Assembly (NCBI GenBank): GCA_021774335.1
Contig: JAJFJD010000020.1
Location: forward strand, 62,001-126,000
Source of the DNA: Alphaproteobacteria bacterium
Lineage (GTDB): Bacteria > Pseudomonadota > Alphaproteobacteria > UBA8366
Length of the DNA stretch: 64,000 nt
Direction of reading: 5' to 3'
Numbering within the stretch: position 1 is the stretch's first letter; each line of letters opens with the position of its first letter. Positions 62,686 through 64,000 of this stretch are shown one piece after another. The notes beneath the pieces were generated by a model that saw only the letters and a program-made list of their open reading frames with translations, was not told the origin of the DNA and searched no databases. A program made the position numbers and the translations under genes.

Positions 62686-64000
62686 ATGCCCAAAACCAAT
62701 ATGCCGCCAAAGACTGTCGACACTTTCGACGAAATCTACGACGTGGTCGTCGTCGGCTTCGGTTACGCGGGCGGGGTGGCGGCAATCGACGCCCACGATG
62801 CAGGCGCAAAGGTCCTGTTGATCGAGAAGATGAACGCACCCGGCGGCATCTCTATCTGCGCCGGCGGCGGCATCCGCTTGTCGAAAAACCGTGACTCGGC
62901 GCTGAGTTATTTCGAGGCGACCAACGACGGCACGACACCGCGAAATGTCCATGAAGCCTTCGTCGATGAGATGATGGGTCTGGAAGAATATGTCCGAGAT
63001 TTGGCCAAGGTGAACGACGGCGAAATCACCCTCATCGACCGCCCGGGCAATTATCCATTCCCCGGACATGACGAGATGTTCTTTCTCGAAATCGGCGACA
63101 TCCCCGGCTTCGACGGCGTCACTGCCTATCCAAGCGCCCGGTCACACCGCAACGGCACGAAGCTGTTTAAGGTGCTGCACGACAACGTCAATAAGCGCGG
63201 CATCGAGGTCCGCCTCGGCACCGCCGCACAACGACTGATCACCGACAACGGCAATGAAGTCCGCGGCCTTTGGGTTGACGGACCCGACGGGCGGAAGGCA
63301 ATCGGCGCGCGCCGTGGCGTGATCCTTGCCTGCGGCGGATTCGAGGCCAACTACGAGATGCAGCGTCAGTATTGGCAAGTACATCCGGTGATCACTGCGG
63401 CCTTCCGCGGCAACACCGGCGACGGCATCCAAATGGCGCTCGATGTCGGCGCGGACCTCTGGCACATGTGGCACTATCACGGGTCCTATGGATTCCGGCA
63501 TCCCGACCCGGACTACCCGTTCTCCATCCGTGTTAAGCGCCTGCCCGACTGGACCCCGACGGTTCAGGAACCCGAGGTCGAGATGGCCTGGATTCTCGTC
63601 GACAAGGGTGGCAAGCGATTCATGAACGAGTATCTGCCCTACGCACAGGATACCGGGCATCGTCCGCTCGATCACTACGACCCGGCCTCGATGTCCTTCC
63701 CCTACGTGCCGTGCCACATGATCGTCGACGAGGTCGGCCGTACGCGTTACCCGCTGGGCACTACGATCTTCAATGATACCGAGATCGAGCCGTATTTCTG
63801 GAGTGACGACAACCAGAAGGAAATCGAGAACGGCATCCTGAAGAAGGCGGACACCCTGGAAGAATTGGCGGAACTGCTGAACTGCGACGCGGCGACGCTG
63901 AAGATCACCATCGACAAATGGAACGCGGCCTGCGAGACCGGCAAAGACGACGACTTCTCGCGAAGCCCCAAGACCATGATGCCGATCAAAGAAGCGCCCT
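62686..64000 (+). CDS. FAD-dependent oxidoreductase (KstD/fumarate-reductase type), truncated by window end
   Basis: An open frame from the ATG 62686 to the window end (438 residues, no stop). It has an FAD-binding start VVVVGFGYAGGVAAIDAHDA with LLIEKMNAPGG, then SICAGGGIR, VILACGGFEAN, FRGNTGDGIQMALDVGA and a mid-region with KGGKRFMNEYLPY. This is the succinate dehydrogenase/fumarate reductase-like group that includes 3-ketosteroid delta-1-dehydrogenase, so an enone-forming role in ring degradation is possible. The C-terminus is not in the window. Confidence 0.88.
   Translation, partial: MPKTNMPPKTVDTFDEIYDVVVVGFGYAGGVAAIDAHDAGAKVLLIEKMNAPGGISICAGGGIRLSKNRDSALSYFEATNDGTTPRNVHEAFVDEMMGLEEYVRDLAKVNDGEITLIDRPGNYPFPGHDEMFFLEIGDIPGFDGVTAYPSARSHRNGTKLFKVLHDNVNKRGIEVRLGTAAQRLITDNGNEVRGLWVDGPDGRKAIGARRGVILACGGFEANYEMQRQYWQVHPVITAAFRGNTGDGIQMALDVGADLWHMWHYHGSYGFRHPDPDYPFSIRVKRLPDWTPTVQEPEVEMAWILVDKGGKRFMNEYLPYAQDTGHRPLDHYDPASMSFPYVPCHMIVDEVGRTRYPLGTTIFNDTEIEPYFWSDDNQKEIENGILKKADTLEELAELLNCDAATLKITIDKWNAACETGKDDDFSRSPKTMMPIKEAP

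Noticed and set aside
1-64000. CRISPR arrays, tRNA/rRNA genes, insertion sequences and prophage genes
   Set aside because: I looked on both strands for repeat-spacer patterns, tRNA T-loop motifs and transposase or phage proteins and saw none.

Overview
The window looks like a chromosome segment from a GC-rich alphaproteobacterium, probably of the Rhodospirillales type. The evidence is a che operon next to a ChpT-like histidine phosphotransferase, alphaproteobacterial small and exported proteins, tight gene packing with many 1-14 bp overlaps, and frequent GTG/TTG starts. I see no phage genes, transposases, CRISPR arrays, tRNAs or rRNAs. The genus cannot be named from sequence alone.

Layout. 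0-6.3 kb: chemotaxis operon cheA-cheY-cheB-cheR on the minus strand with a chpT-like gene upstream; no separate cheW is present. 6.4-14.1 kb: mixed housekeeping genes (DUF364 protein, LysR regulator with a small divergent protein, a mobA / diguanylate cyclase / fdhD overlap cluster for molybdenum cofactor and formate dehydrogenase maturation, an MFS transporter, NAD kinase). 14.1-24.3 kb: a complete peptide-type ABC transporter operon ending in an N-formylglutamate amidohydrolase-like gene, flanked by a threonine-synthase-like PLP enzyme and divergent ArgE- and AstE/aspartoacylase-like deacylases; together these suggest uptake and deacylation of peptides or N-acyl amino acids. 24.3-33.6 kb: acyl-CoA synthetase, rhomboid protease, nitroreductase, agmatine deiminase plus N-carbamoylputrescine amidase, PilZ protein, alanine dehydrogenase, a methyltransferase-TPR-glycosyltransferase fusion and a VOC protein. 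33.6-39.6 kb: an AT-richer gap, a degenerate PP2C-like protein, then SDR, sulfatase and the two UxaA-type dehydratase subunits, followed by an orphan gene of different composition.

39.9-64 kb is a dense acyl-CoA catabolic region. It contains four crotonases, two tandem FMN alpha-hydroxy-acid oxidases, a CoA-type NUDIX hydrolase, three CaiB/BaiF-family proteins (one with alpha-methylacyl-CoA racemase features), a nitronate-monooxygenase-like flavoprotein, MaoC, a thiolase-fold protein lacking the nucleophilic cysteine next to its DUF35 partner, a CoA ligase, two MmgE/PrpD proteins, a YrdC-like protein, a soluble transhydrogenase and a flavoprotein cut by the window end. The combination resembles breakdown of branched, isoprenoid or steroid-like acids, with side-chain removal by retro-aldol cleavage. 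The substrate is not known.

The most unusual observation is an acyl-CoA dehydrogenase (53291-54457) that is intact in one frame except for a single in-frame TGA at 53678, just before the conserved I-T-E-P-N-A-G-S-D motif, at a position that is often Cys in relatives. A nonsense mutation or sequence error is the default explanation; recoding is the exciting alternative.
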